A stretch of 64,000 bases of DNA, taken from contig CP003179.1 in NCBI GenBank assembly GCA_000237975.1, forward strand, positions 930,001 to 994,000, written 5' to 3'. Source of the stretch: Sulfobacillus acidophilus DSM 10332 (lineage in GTDB: Bacteria; Bacillota; Sulfobacillia; Sulfobacillales; Sulfobacillaceae). Positions 9,151 through 18,198 of this stretch are shown in pieces; position 1 is the stretch's first letter, and each line of letters opens with the position of its first letter. The notes under the pieces are model-generated. The model was not told where the DNA came from and made no database searches. It saw nothing but the letters and a program-made list of their open reading frames with translations. The translations under genes and the position numbers were made by a program.

Positions 9151-9667
9151 GGATATTCCCCGCTTACCGCCGGGTGACGGGTTACGGTGGGTATTTATGT
9201 TAGGGGGGACATTGTCTACCGTTCCAGAGGCGGTTCGCACGCTTCATCAACGGGGGTGGCGCGTCTTTGTGCATGTCGACATGTTACGAGGCCTTACGGC
9301 CGATGGCGAAGGGCTTAAGTTTCTTCAGCAGGTGATTCGCCCGGAGGGCATTATCACCACCCATTCGCAGACGGTCACGCAGGCCAAAAAGGTAGGCCTT
9401 TTTACCATACAGCGGATATTTTTGTTGGATAGTCAATCGGTGGCGACCGGCGTTGCCCAGGTGCGGGCAGCCGCCCCCGATGCCGTCGAGACACTCCCGG
9501 GTATCTTGCCCGGTATCACCCGGGACATTTGCCGCCAGGTGACGTGTCCAGTCATTGCGGCCGGGCTGATCCAAAATCCGGAACAGGTCGAGAACATGCT
9601 GGCCGTCGGAGCGGCCAGTATTTCCACGAGTACGCCGACCCTATGGCATTGGCAGAGAGGGGGATAA
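9092..9667 (+). CDS. glpP: glycerol-3-phosphate-responsive antiterminator GlpP
   Basis: The 191-residue product aligns by eye with Bacillus GlpP, sharing HVDMLRGL, GIITTHS, IQRIFLLDSQS, ETLPGILPGI and AAGLIQN. The protein is a TIM-barrel RNA-binding regulator. With glycerol-3-phosphate it stops termination in leader hairpins of glp genes. Two such hairpins exist in this window, at 5299-5332 and 10011-10065. The start at 9092 overlaps glpC and has GAAAGAGA upstream. An ATG at 9116 is possible but has a poorer site. Confidence 0.9.
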   Translation: MTEPRRRSMPTIIPALRRLEDIPRLPPGDGLRWVFMLGGTLSTVPEAVRTLHQRGWRVFVHVDMLRGLTADGEGLKFLQQVIRPEGIITTHSQTVTQAKKVGLFTIQRIFLLDSQSVATGVAQVRAAAPDAVETLPGILPGITRDICRQVTCPVIAAGLIQNPEQVENMLAVGAASISTSTPTLWHWQRGG

Positions 9668-9673
9668 AAAGGA

Positions 9674-9943
9674 TTGACGCGCGAATATGAGGTACAAGAC
9701 AAGATTGGGCTTCATGCCCGGCCGGCTGCCCAGTGGGTGAAAGCGGTGGCCCGCGTTAAGGGCCCAGTAACCATTCGCTCGGGTGAGACCGTAATCGACG
9801 GAAAAAGTATTTTACAGGTCATGGCATTAGGAATGCGGCCGGGGGCTGTCCTGACGGTTACCTTTCCGGATGATCTGACGGCGGATATGCTGCAGGAGAT
9901 CGACGATGCCGTCAAAGACTTTCTGGTACCCAAAATTTTTTAA
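9674..9943 (+). CDS. HPr-like phosphocarrier protein
   Basis: This 89-residue protein has the HPr active-site motif GLHARPAA with phosphorylatable His14 and a GKSIL motif with Ser45, the site used by HPr kinase in Firmicutes. It starts at a TTG behind AAAAAGGA, 6 nt after glpP. No enzyme I or sugar permease of the PTS is in the window. The nearest partner is the single-domain DhaM at 14166, so a role in phosphorylating DhaM for dihydroxyacetone kinase is likely by context. It could also be the general HPr of the cell. Confidence 0.88.
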   Translation: MTREYEVQDKIGLHARPAAQWVKAVARVKGPVTIRSGETVIDGKSILQVMALGMRPGAVLTVTFPDDLTADMLQEIDDAVKDFLVPKIF

Positions 9944-10010
9944 ATTATCCCGGAAATATGGGAGGATTTTCAAATCCCAATCGCGAAATAGTGGGTTAGA
10001 ACAAAGGCGG

Positions 10011-10065
10011 GAGAACACGGAGAACCGATGCCTTAGTGCATGGGATCTCTGTGTTCTCTTTTTTT
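10011..10065 (+). terminator. leader attenuator before glpF, probable GlpP target
   Basis: A 13-bp stem (10011-10023 with 10046-10058, one G-U pair) encloses a 22-nt loop that could form a small inner helix, and is followed by seven T residues. It lies 40 nt ahead of glpF and downstream of the HPr gene. It may end the glpABC-glpP-hpr transcript and act as a second conditional terminator for glpFK-dhaKLM. The stem shares no primary sequence with the glpA hairpin, so any GlpP recognition would be structural or would use flanking bases. Confidence 0.78.
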
Positions 10066-10105
10066 GGGCATGTGAGAGATTAACCAAGGATAAGGGGGAA
10101 GCGGC

Positions 10106-10996
10106 ATGGCAACCCGAGCGGGAAAGACCGGGTGGCGCGCCACAACGTGGGGCGAGTTGTTGTCGGAATTTTTAGGTACAATGGTGTTGCTGGCTTTTGG
10201 GGATGGGGTGGTTGCGGTGGCCGTGGTCGGGCTGACCATGTCGGGCCGCACATTGGTGATTTTTCAAGGGGCCGGGGGATGGCTTCTCATTACCTGGGGA
10301 TGGGCGATGGCCGTGGTCATGGGCGTTTATGTGGCCGGCGGGGTGTCCGGCGCCCATCTAAACCCGGCGGTGACCTTGGCTTTGGCGCTAAAGAAGGATT
10401 TTCCTTGGCGTAAGGTGCTCCCGTATTGGGGGGCTCAACTGGCGGGGGCGTTTGTGGGCGCTGCGATTGTCTATGTGGATTATTTTCATGCCATCAACGC
10501 CTGGAATTTGGCCCACCATGTCATGTCACGTGCGTCGGCGGGCGGATTGACGACGTTTAGCATATTTGCCACCTTTCCGGCGGCCTATTTTCATGGGCAG
10601 ATGATATGGGCGTTAGTCGATCAGATTATCGGAACCTTCTTTTTGGTGCTGTTTGTTCTGGCGATTGGCGATTCGCGTAATCTGGGAGTGCAATCCAATC
10701 TCGGGCCTTTTATCGTCGGCATGGCTGTGGCCGCCATCGGTATGTCCTATGGGGTTGACGCGGGCTATGCGATTAATCCCGCCCGTGATTTAGGGCCCCG
10801 CATTTTTGCGTATTTGGCGGGTTGGGGAGCCAATGCCTTTCCGGGGCCCAGTGGGTATTTTTGGGTGCCCATTGTCGGGCCCTTGATTGGGGGAGGGGTA
10901 GCCCCGTTCATTTACCGGTGGTTTATCGGACGGACGTTAGAAGAGCGGCAACCGGCCGTGGTCTCCGAGACCACGACAAAAAGCCAAGCCCAGTAG
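10106..10996 (+). CDS. glpF: glycerol facilitator, aquaglyceroporin
   Basis: The 296-residue MIP-family channel carries both half-helix motifs, NPA in GAHLNPAVTLALAL and NPARD in AINPARDLGPRI. The Asp of the second motif is typical of glycerol-permeable members. Six membrane segments plus the two re-entrant loops fit the length. It sits 18 nt ahead of glpK, the usual transport-and-trap pair. The start at 10106 follows AGGGGGAA. Confidence 0.93.
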   Translation: MATRAGKTGWRATTWGELLSEFLGTMVLLAFGDGVVAVAVVGLTMSGRTLVIFQGAGGWLLITWGWAMAVVMGVYVAGGVSGAHLNPAVTLALALKKDFPWRKVLPYWGAQLAGAFVGAAIVYVDYFHAINAWNLAHHVMSRASAGGLTTFSIFATFPAAYFHGQMIWALVDQIIGTFFLVLFVLAIGDSRNLGVQSNLGPFIVGMAVAAIGMSYGVDAGYAINPARDLGPRIFAYLAGWGANAFPGPSGYFWVPIVGPLIGGGVAPFIYRWFIGRTLEERQPAVVSETTTKSQAQ

Positions 10997-11014
10997 GGAA
11001 AGGAGATGTCCCGG

Positions 11015-12514
11015 ATGAGTGGTCGATATATTTTGGCCTTAGATCAGGGAACCACGAGTTCTCGTGCCATTTTATTCAATCAGCAGGCGTTGCCGGTGGC
11101 CATTGGGCAACGGGAGTTTCGTCAAATCTATCCGGAACCCGGCTGGGTGGAACATGATCCGGAAGAAATTTGGGCGTCGCAATGGGAAGCCATTGAAGAG
11201 TGTCTCCAAAAGGCAGAAGCAACGCCGGACGACATTTTGGCCATCGGGATTACCAACCAGCGTGAGACGACGATTCTCTGGGATCACGCCACCGGCCGGC
11301 CGGTATACAACGCCATTGTTTGGCAATGTCGGCGCACGGCGGATTTCGCTGCATCCTTACGGGACCGCGGTTTAAGCCCCATGGTTCAAGAGAAAACCGG
11401 GCTTGTAATCGACGCGTACTTTTCCGGCACCAAAGTGGCTTGGCTATTGGATCATGTGCCGGGCCTGCGGGAGCGGGCCGAGGCCGGTGAGATTAAATTC
11501 GGGACGGTTGACAGTTGGCTTATCTACAAATTGACGGGGGGAGCACGGCACGTCACCGATTATTCCAATGCCTCGCGGACACTGATGTTTAACATTCACG
11601 ACTTGGCCTGGGACCTGGAACTCCTGTCATTATTGAATATTCCGGCCGCCGTGTGCCCCGAGGTGGTGGATTCCTCCGGTATTGTCGGGTACACCGATCC
11701 CCGGTGGTTTGGACGGCCGATTCCGATTGCTGGCATTGCCGGGGATCAGCAGGCCGCGTTATTCGGGCAAGGGTGTTATGACCCGGGAATGGCCAAGAAC
11801 ACGTACGGGACCGGATCGTTCATGCTGATGAACACAGGCACCGAGCCGGTGACGTCCCGGCATGGGCTGGTGACGACCATTGCCTGGAGCATTAACGGAA
11901 CGGTCTCCTATGCCTTGGAGGGCTCGATCTTTGTCACCGGAGCCGTGGTCCAATGGCTGCGGGACGAATTGGGGGTGATTCAAGACGCGGCGGAAACCGA
12001 GGCTTTGGCCGCATCCGTGCCCGACACCGGCGATGTCTACTTTGTTCCGGCTTTTGTCGGATTGGGCGCACCCATCTGGGACAGTTATGCTCGAGGGTTG
12101 ATTATCGGCCTGACCCGCGGGACAAAAAAAGCGCATCTGGTTCGGGCGGCACTGGAGTCGATGGCGTACCAGACGCGTGACGTGCTCGAAGTCATGGTCA
12201 AGGACAGCGGATTTCCGGTGACGACCCTGCGGGTGGACGGAGGAGCCATCCGGAATCAATTCTTGGCCCAGTTTCAAGCCGATATTGTCGGGTGCCGGGT
12301 TGATCGGCCGCGGGTTACGGAAACGACGGCCTTAGGGGCGGCGTTTTTGGCCGGGTTAGCCGTCGGGTTTTGGCCGGATCTATCGACTATCCAACAAACG
12401 TGGCAAAAAGACGCCAGCTTTGAGCCCCAAATGGATCCCGCCACACGGGAAGCGCGCTACCAACGATGGCAAGCCGCGGTCGACCGCGCGCGCGGGTGGG
12501 TCGGCCACGAATAA
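11015..12514 (+). CDS. glpK: glycerol kinase
   Basis: The 499-residue FGGY kinase converts glycerol to glycerol-3-phosphate with ATP. The N-terminal phosphate-binding motif DQGTTSSRA, the substrate region [27 protein letters not shown] and the C-terminal VDGGA are all present. The ATG at 11015 is preferred over the one at 11006 because GGAG directly abuts the latter. The family's PTS phosphorylation His occurs in low-GC Firmicutes, but I did not confirm it here. Confidence 0.95.
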   Translation: MSGRYILALDQGTTSSRAILFNQQALPVAIGQREFRQIYPEPGWVEHDPEEIWASQWEAIEECLQKAEATPDDILAIGITNQRETTILWDHATGRPVYNAIVWQCRRTADFAASLRDRGLSPMVQEKTGLVIDAYFSGTKVAWLLDHVPGLRERAEAGEIKFGTVDSWLIYKLTGGARHVTDYSNASRTLMFNIHDLAWDLELLSLLNIPAAVCPEVVDSSGIVGYTDPRWFGRPIPIAGIAGDQQAALFGQGCYDPGMAKNTYGTGSFMLMNTGTEPVTSRHGLVTTIAWSINGTVSYALEGSIFVTGAVVQWLRDELGVIQDAAETEALAASVPDTGDVYFVPAFVGLGAPIWDSYARGLIIGLTRGTKKAHLVRAALESMAYQTRDVLEVMVKDSGFPVTTLRVDGGAIRNQFLAQFQADIVGCRVDRPRVTETTALGAAFLAGLAVGFWPDLSTIQQTWQKDASFEPQMDPATREARYQRWQAAVDRARGWVGHE

Positions 12515-12539
12515 ATCAAAATCACGGGAGGGGAAGAGG

Positions 12540-13553
12540 ATGAAGAAGATTATGAATCACGTCGACCAGATGGTGGATGAAGCGCTCGACGGCATGGAAG
12601 CCGCATTTCCGCAATATCTCCGGCGGATTGTCGGTACCCATGTGCTCGTGCGCCGAACCCCCAAACCGGATGGACGCGTAGGCCTCGTATCGGGCGGAGG
12701 ATCGGGTCATGAGCCCGCACACGGCGGCTATGTCGGGCGGGGCATGTTAGATGCGGCGGTGGCCGGCGAGGTATTTACCTCGCCGACGCCCGATCAGGTG
12801 CTAGAGGGCATTCGCGCCGCCCATCACGGCGCCGGCGTGTTACTCGTCATCAAAAACTATACGGGCGATGTCATGAACTTTGACATTGCTTGGGAGATGG
12901 CCGAGGCGGAAGGGATTCCCGTGGCCTCGGTCATCGTCAATGACGACGTGGCGGTTCAAGACTCGCTATATACGACCGGTCGGCGGGGAATTGCCGGGAC
13001 CGTACTGGTGCATAAAATTGCCGGAGCCTTGGCGGAACGGGGCGGTTCGTTGGCAGAAGTCAAGCGCATCGCCGAGAAAGTCATTCAAAACGTGCGCTCC
13101 ATGGGTTTTGCATTAACCCCGTGTACCGTGCCGGCGGTCGGGCGTCCAACTTTTGAGCTGGGCGACGACGAAATGGAGATGGGAATCGGCATTCATGGGG
13201 AGCCCGGCACTCACCGCCAACCGATTGTCCCCGCCAACGAGTTGGTTGACGAGTTATTACACCGTATTGAGGATGATTTGGGATTGGGCGAAGGGCAACA
13301 TGTGATGGTACTGGTCAACGGAATGGGCGGTACGCCGATGATGGAATTGGCCATTATGGCGCGGCGCGTCGCCGAATGGGCGAAGGAGCGCCGGCATCGG
13401 TTGGAGGCCCAATGGGTGGGGGAATTTATGACGTCGTTGGACATGTCGGGCGCCTCCCTGACCGTTCTCCGATTGGATGAGGAATTAACCGACCTTTTAC
13501 AGGATCCGGCCGATACGCCGGCTTTTCGGCAGGGGGGATTTCATGACCACTGA
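12540..13553 (+). CDS. dhaK: dihydroxyacetone kinase, substrate-binding subunit
   Basis: The 337-residue product contains [20 protein letters not shown] and the GIHGEPG motif whose His219 should bind dihydroxyacetone covalently. It works with DhaL (ADP carrier) and DhaM (phosphoryl donor) to make dihydroxyacetone phosphate from PEP. The ATG at 12540 follows GGGAGGGGAAGAGG and lies 25 nt after glpK. The reading frame overlaps dhaL by 11 bp. Confidence 0.95.
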   Translation: MKKIMNHVDQMVDEALDGMEAAFPQYLRRIVGTHVLVRRTPKPDGRVGLVSGGGSGHEPAHGGYVGRGMLDAAVAGEVFTSPTPDQVLEGIRAAHHGAGVLLVIKNYTGDVMNFDIAWEMAEAEGIPVASVIVNDDVAVQDSLYTTGRRGIAGTVLVHKIAGALAERGGSLAEVKRIAEKVIQNVRSMGFALTPCTVPAVGRPTFELGDDEMEMGIGIHGEPGTHRQPIVPANELVDELLHRIEDDLGLGEGQHVMVLVNGMGGTPMMELAIMARRVAEWAKERRHRLEAQWVGEFMTSLDMSGASLTVLRLDEELTDLLQDPADTPAFRQGGFHDH

Positions 13554-14169
13554 AACATTGCGTCACTTTTGGATTCGGTTTGCCGACCGGATCCAAGGGG
13601 CCCAAGACGAGTTGAACCGACTAGATGCGGCGATCGGCGATGCGGACCATGGTACCAACTTTGCCCGTGGATTAGCGCGGGTGAAAGCGTATTGCCAGGC
13701 ATCCGAGGACGACTGGTCGGATGCGATCAAGGCCATTGGCATGGCGTTATTAAGTACGGTCGGGGGCGCCTCGGGCGCCCTTTGGGGTTCGGGGTTACTG
13801 CGGGTGGCGACTCGGCTCCCGCACGCCGCGGATGCCGATAAGGCGACGCTCACGGAGGCGATTGACGTATTCGTGACCGCTCTGAAAGAACGGGGGAAAG
13901 CCGAGCTCGGGGACAAAACGATGATGGATGTGTGGTTACCGGCTCGAGAGACGCTACATGAGCGGCTGGACGCAGGCGATAGCGGGTGGGAGGCCCTTCA
14001 ATATGTGGCCCGGCATGCCCGCATCTGGGCCGAAGCGACCATTCCCTTGACGGCCAAAAAAGGGCGAGCCGCCTATTTAGGTCCGCGGAGTCAGGGGCAT
14101 CTGGATCCCGGAGCCTTGTCATCCGCCATTTGGTGGGAATGCTGGCTGGAGGAGGGGGTCGCCCGATGA
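13543..14169 (+). CDS. dhaL: dihydroxyacetone kinase, ADP-binding subunit
   Basis: The 208-residue product has the Mg-ADP-binding signature DAAIGDADHGTN, the GGASGALWGSGLL loop and GDKTMMDVW, all typical of DhaL in PTS-dependent kinases. It overlaps dhaK at the 5' end and shares an ATGA with dhaM at the 3' end, so the three subunits are coupled in translation. Confidence 0.94.
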   Translation: MTTETLRHFWIRFADRIQGAQDELNRLDAAIGDADHGTNFARGLARVKAYCQASEDDWSDAIKAIGMALLSTVGGASGALWGSGLLRVATRLPHAADADKATLTEAIDVFVTALKERGKAELGDKTMMDVWLPARETLHERLDAGDSGWEALQYVARHARIWAEATIPLTAKKGRAAYLGPRSQGHLDPGALSSAIWWECWLEEGVAR

Positions 14170-14555
14170 CCGGTTTGCTGTTGGTTTCGCATCTGCAGGC
14201 GACAGCCGAGGGGGTCCGCCAACTGGTCAAGTCGCTCGCGGGCTTGGACAATGACCAGATTCTGGCGCTCGGCGGACATCCGGAACCGGGAATCGCTTAT
14301 GACGATCTTTGTCATCAGTTACAGAGTTGGCAACAGGACCATGAGCTGACCGATATCATTGCGATCGGGGACTTAGGCAGCTCGTTATTTTTGCTGGAAC
14401 AATGCCGGGACACGGAAATTCCCGGCCGATTGTGGGTTGTCGACGCCCCCTTTTTAGAAGGGGCGTTGGCGGCTGCGATGGCGATGAGCGTGGGTGAAGA
14501 GCCCCAGGCGATTTTCCAGGCGGCGGAAAACGCGTGGGAGATCCGAAAAAGATAG
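14166..14555 (+). CDS. dhaM: DhaM, EIIA-type phosphotransferase subunit only
   Basis: The 129-residue product is a mannose-type EIIA domain with active His9 in LLLVSH and the IAIGDLGSSLFLLE stretch. Enterobacterial DhaM continues into HPr-like and EI-like domains. This one stops after EIIA, as in Lactococcus. It therefore needs phosphate from a free HPr, and one is encoded 4.2 kb upstream at 9674. The ATGA overlap with dhaL supports coordinated synthesis. Confidence 0.88.
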   Translation: MTGLLLVSHLQATAEGVRQLVKSLAGLDNDQILALGGHPEPGIAYDDLCHQLQSWQQDHELTDIIAIGDLGSSLFLLEQCRDTEIPGRLWVVDAPFLEGALAAAMAMSVGEEPQAIFQAAENAWEIRKR

Positions 14556-14619
14556 GATAAAATTGGGATTTTTGTTAAAATAATGAAGGTAACGATTGTG
14601 GGGTGAGGAGGAGGTTTAG

Positions 14620-15735
14620 GTGAGCCGAGTCAATAATGTCGGAACACCCGCTGCCGATGCCTGGCAGCGTCTCATTAACGAGGCGAATAGCCGAGGCCAC
14701 CGGCTTATCACAGCGTTAAGGTCCCTCCAGAGCCGATGGGCCCGGCAATTAGGGACTCCCTACGAAATTCGGGATACCTACGGTGTGCGCGTGATCGCAG
14801 AGGGCGACCTACCTTCCCGGGCGTTGACTTATGTCCTGCCGCTTAGGCATGACGACCGGGTTTTCGCCTCCGTGATGACCCCTTCGCGGGTGGAACCGGT
14901 TACGAGTGCCGATTTTCATTGGTTAGCCTTGGAGTTGGCGTTGATCCTCACGGAGCTTCAGGAATGGGCCGAGACGGAAGCGGAGCGACGCGGCGAAAAG
15001 TTGCGGATGTTGGAAGAGCAGGGGCTTACCGCCGATGTATTGGAGCTTTTGACTCTTTGTGGGTTTCGTTCGGAGGGGCCTTTTGCCGTAGCGGGGGTAC
15101 AATTGGCCAGCGGGCCACGATTTCAGGCCATGGAGGTGCTCCGGCGATACTGGATAGCTCACCGATGGCGTTATCAACAGGGATTCCCTTGGATTGCCTA
15201 TCGTCCCAACGGGATGATGATTATCCAATTTGGCGAGTCGTCAGGGGAGATGACCCGTCGGCTTACGGTGGATCTGGTCGGCTGGCGGCGCTATCGCCCG
15301 GATCTCTCCGTAAGGGCTTATGTGGCGGAGGCTCGTACAGTGAACCAACTCCCCATGACCATTCGAGATGTCGAAACGATTTTGGACTTTGGCGAACGGT
15401 TTCACTTGACGGGATTATTGAATTCTCGTGTGGACCGTCAATGGGTGCGATTTTTAGTGGATTTGAAACCCGATCAGTTAGAAAAATTAGTGCGAGAAAC
15501 GTTGGGGGCGTTATTGGATCCCGTCCATCACGAGCTGTTGGAAACCTTGGCCGGCTATCTCGACGCCAATCAGTCGTTGGCGGCGAAGGCCCAAAAACTC
15601 TATGTTCATCCAAATACGGTTTGGTATCGGGTGCGCCGGGCCGAGCAGCTGTTGGGAGTTCATCTCAAAGAGACGGAGCAACTGTCACGTATTTGGGTGG
15701 CCTTACAAGGTTATTATTTATTATCGGGGCGATGA
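14620..15735 (+). CDS. PucR/CdaR-family transcriptional regulator
   Basis: The 371-residue product ends in the PucR-type helix-turn-helix (LLETLAGYLDANQSLAAKAQKLYVHPNTVWYRVRRAEQ across about residues 305-345). An N-terminal, possibly ligand-sensing region of about 130 residues and a GGDEF-like middle part precede it. It starts at a GTG with GGAGGAGG upstream, 64 nt after dhaM. Position suggests it senses a metabolite of glycerol or dihydroxyacetone use or acts on these genes, but no operator is evident. Confidence 0.8.
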   Translation: MSRVNNVGTPAADAWQRLINEANSRGHRLITALRSLQSRWARQLGTPYEIRDTYGVRVIAEGDLPSRALTYVLPLRHDDRVFASVMTPSRVEPVTSADFHWLALELALILTELQEWAETEAERRGEKLRMLEEQGLTADVLELLTLCGFRSEGPFAVAGVQLASGPRFQAMEVLRRYWIAHRWRYQQGFPWIAYRPNGMMIIQFGESSGEMTRRLTVDLVGWRRYRPDLSVRAYVAEARTVNQLPMTIRDVETILDFGERFHLTGLLNSRVDRQWVRFLVDLKPDQLEKLVRETLGALLDPVHHELLETLAGYLDANQSLAAKAQKLYVHPNTVWYRVRRAEQLLGVHLKETEQLSRIWVALQGYYLLSGR

Positions 15736-15743
15736 GATGACAT

Positions 15744-15775
15744 GGCGGTACCCGGCTGTGAAATCGGGCACCGCC
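15744..15775. terminator. hairpin between convergent pucR-like and adh genes
   Basis: GGCGGT-a-CCCG pairs with CGGG-c-ACCGCC around a 10-nt loop. It occupies nearly all of the 48-nt gap between two converging genes and can serve both. T-runs are weak on either side. Confidence 0.6.
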
Positions 15776-15783
15776 TCGTCCGT

Positions 15784-16917
15784 TTAATCGTTCGGATGAA
15801 TCAAGACTTTGGTGTACCCCTCAATCCGTTTATCAAACTTTTCATAGGCCAGAGGGGCATCCTCGAGGGAAATTTCATGAGAGACGACGAAGCTTGGGGT
15901 GGCTCGCCCGGCGATGATTAAGTCCCGTAAATAACGGTTATATTGCTTGACATTGCATTGTCCGGTGCCCATCTTGAGACCTTTTTCGAAAAACTTGCCG
16001 ACAGGAAACGAAAGATATCCTTCCCGTGCCAACGGGTCCACACCTCCAGGGTCCGAGGGCACATAAAGGCCGGGCACCCCGAGCCCTCCGGTCGCCCGTA
16101 CTACACGAACCATGGAGACGAGAACCGTGTTAGGCACTTCGCGGCCGGCTTGCGTGGCCTGATATCCTACGGCGTCAACCGCTCGATCCACGTAGGCGCC
16201 ATGCCTCTGATCTAAAATCTGGTCGACGGCATCCGCTTGATCAAAGTTAATCGGGATCGTACCGATTTGACGAGCTTTTTCCAGCCGTTCGGGAACGCGG
16301 TCGACAACATACACTTCGGAGGCGCCCCGGAGCACGGCGCTATACGCTGCCATTAAGCCGACCGGCCCGCCGCCGAAAACAACCAGGGATTCGCCGGGTT
16401 GGAATCCGGACAAACTGACACCGTGCCACCCGGTGGGGAAAATATCGGCCAACAACGCGAAGTCCGATTCGTGTTCGCGGCCGGGGGGCAGACTGAGCGC
16501 ATTAAAATCAGCCCAGGGCACCCGTAGATATTGGGCTTGCCCGCCGGGATAGGGGCCCATGGCGACATAACCGTAGGCGCCCCCGGCAAAACCGGGATTC
16601 ACCTCAGTGCAAAAGGCCGTATAACCGGATTCACAATTTTGGCAATGGCCGCAGCCGATATTGAAGGGCATGACGACCCGATCGCCGACTTTTAACCGAC
16701 TTACCGCGGATCCGGTTTCGACCACCACGCCCATATTTTCGTGACCAAAAATGATGCCCGGCTCGGCGGCCGTACGCCCCTCGTACATGTGCAAATCCGA
16801 CCCGCAAATACAGGAGGTGGTGATTTTGACGATCACATCTGCCGGATGCTGAATCGTGGGTTCAGGAACCTCTTGGACGGCTACTTGAAACGGCCCTTGG
16901 TAGACAACCGCTTTCAT
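15784..16917 (-). CDS. zinc alcohol dehydrogenase, formaldehyde dehydrogenase-like
   Basis: The 377-residue medium-chain dehydrogenase has the catalytic zinc elements CICGSDLH and GHENMGVV, a structural-zinc cluster (GCGHCQNCESGYTAFC) and an NAD loop (VVFGGGPVGLMAA). A long insert and the ADIFPTGWHG and DRAVDAVGYQA stretches are characteristic of glutathione-independent formaldehyde dehydrogenase (FdhA-type) relatives. It may detoxify aldehydes. Formate produced by such a reaction could feed the formate dehydrogenase at 49.5-53.9 kb, but that link is inference. The binding site is AAGGGGGAAGAG before the ATG. Confidence 0.85.
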   Translation of the reverse strand: MKAVVYQGPFQVAVQEVPEPTIQHPADVIVKITTSCICGSDLHMYEGRTAAEPGIIFGHENMGVVVETGSAVSRLKVGDRVVMPFNIGCGHCQNCESGYTAFCTEVNPGFAGGAYGYVAMGPYPGGQAQYLRVPWADFNALSLPPGREHESDFALLADIFPTGWHGVSLSGFQPGESLVVFGGGPVGLMAAYSAVLRGASEVYVVDRVPERLEKARQIGTIPINFDQADAVDQILDQRHGAYVDRAVDAVGYQATQAGREVPNTVLVSMVRVVRATGGLGVPGLYVPSDPGGVDPLAREGYLSFPVGKFFEKGLKMGTGQCNVKQYNRYLRDLIIAGRATPSFVVSHEISLEDAPLAYEKFDKRIEGYTKVLIHPND

Positions 16918-16969
16918 TTCTCTTCCCCCTTCTTCGGACTGAACCGCGTATAGGCCTTACACCAATGGC

Positions 16970-17055
16970 GGGGCTTCAGGTCTAGGACCTTTGGCGGGAG
17001 TCGGAGAGCCGAAGCCCCGAATGTTGGGCCCCCATGTTTTCGTGGGGAGGGCCCA
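16970..17055 (-). promoter_or_regulatory. structured leader region upstream of the adh gene
   Basis: An 8-bp helix (GGGGCTTC 16970-16977 / GAAGCCCC 17011-17018) closes a loop that contains a 5-bp hairpin (AGGTC/GACCT, 16978-16990) and a possible GGC/GCC arm. A second hairpin is formed by TGGGCCC/GGGCCCA at 17025-17055. The element would lie in the 5' leader of the minus-strand adh mRNA, or be the end of the band-7 transcript. It matches no riboswitch class I recognise. Confidence 0.4.
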
Positions 17056-17123
17056 CGACTCCTTGCCGAAGGAGGATTTTTAGGCCGGACTTGAAAATTG
17101 CCGAACGGTTCTTGGGGTGGAAT

Positions 17124-17945
17124 TTAAATAGGCGGCATATCGGTTGGAACCGCGGCGGAGGAAGGCCCGGTCACATCGGTTTTAGGCGAGGAGGAGGGGG
17201 GTTGCAGAAGGGGGCCGACGCTTCGCAACATATCGGTGACTTCCGTCGGAATAAAGAGGAGCGTATTGCGATCGGACTTCACGGCTTCCAATAGCACATT
17301 CAACCCGCGTAGGCGAAAAGCGATGGGCGAGGTTTCATACACCTGGGCGGCTTTCAAAAATTCTTCGGCGGCGACGACTTCCGCTTCACCGTAAATCCGT
17401 CGGGCTTCTTTTTCCGCTTGGGCTTGGGCTTTACGGCTGAGGACATCCTGCAATGAACTGGGGATCTCGATATCGCGGATTTCGACGTTTTGCACTTCGA
17501 CGCCCCATGACTGCGCTCGTTCGCGAATACTGGAGGCGATTTGTTCATCGATTTTTCGTTGGTCGCTTAATAGTTGTTCGAGATCACTCCGACTGACTAC
17601 GTCGCGCAAGGTGGTCTGGGCCGCCAAATCAATCGTCGCACGATAATTTTGGACTTCCAGCGCAGCCTTGGTCACATCTTGTACTTTCCAAAACAACACG
17701 GCCAAGAGCGTGACCGGGACCTTGTCTTTCGATAGGGTTCCTTCGGTCCGAAATTCGGTGGTCGTGACACGCTTATCGATAATGAGGCCGCGTTGAATAA
17801 AGCGCCAGACGACGGTAAGACCTGCCCGCCGTACACCGGTAAACCGGCCCAAAGTGAAGAGCACCATTTCCTCCCATTGTCGGACGATGCGAATCGACGA
17901 TAGCACGTATATCACGGCAAGCACAAAAATCACAAGAACAACCAT
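17124..17945 (-). CDS. SPFH/band-7 (stomatin-like) membrane protein
   Basis: The 273-residue product has one N-terminal membrane helix (VVLVIFVLAVIYVLSSI). A band-7 domain follows with RIVRQWEEMVLFTLGRF, the TLRDVVSRSDLEQLLSDQ stretch and a charged coiled helix rich in Ala/Glu/Lys (KAQAQAEKEARRIYGEAE). Such proteins form membrane-attached oligomers that scaffold proteases or lipid domains. The usual NfeD partner is not adjacent, so this is a slipin-like stand-alone member. Confidence 0.88.
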   Translation of the reverse strand: MVVLVIFVLAVIYVLSSIRIVRQWEEMVLFTLGRFTGVRRAGLTVVWRFIQRGLIIDKRVTTTEFRTEGTLSKDKVPVTLLAVLFWKVQDVTKAALEVQNYRATIDLAAQTTLRDVVSRSDLEQLLSDQRKIDEQIASSIRERAQSWGVEVQNVEIRDIEIPSSLQDVLSRKAQAQAEKEARRIYGEAEVVAAEEFLKAAQVYETSPIAFRLRGLNVLLEAVKSDRNTLLFIPTEVTDMLRSVGPLLQPPSSSPKTDVTGPSSAAVPTDMPPI

Positions 17946-18198
17946 GGGTGTTTCCCCTCTTTCCCAAACCGGATAGTCCAGGGTATTCTTCGTGAATAAG
18001 AAAAATCCTGTACGGAAATTTGGATAAGCCGAATATTTTTGTCGAATGAGGAGGACTTTTTACGTCATGGGCAAAATGAGCAGGAATGGGGTGTCCATCG
18101 GTCCGGGGAAAATGCTCCGATTGGCCCGGGAAGGAGGACCGGGAAGCCCTGATTCGGCATACGGCTTGGGGGTATCATCGTGCTGTGAGGTGATCAAG
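17946..18198. other. divergent intergenic region, band-7 / lpd-like
   Basis: The 253-nt gap must hold the promoters of both divergent genes. An in-frame ATG-less extension of the lpd-like frame reaches 18046, but its encoded residues do not resemble the family. I see no convincing -35/-10 pair or RNA element. Confidence 0.4.

Noticed and set aside
14919-15740. 273-residue plus-strand frame inside the PucR-like gene
   Set aside because: It is an alternative frame of a gene with a clear HTH domain and has no ribosome site or family features.
18046-18198. N-terminal extension of the dihydrolipoamide dehydrogenase-like gene
   Set aside because: The 51 extra residues do not match the family, and a ribosome site precedes ATG 18199.
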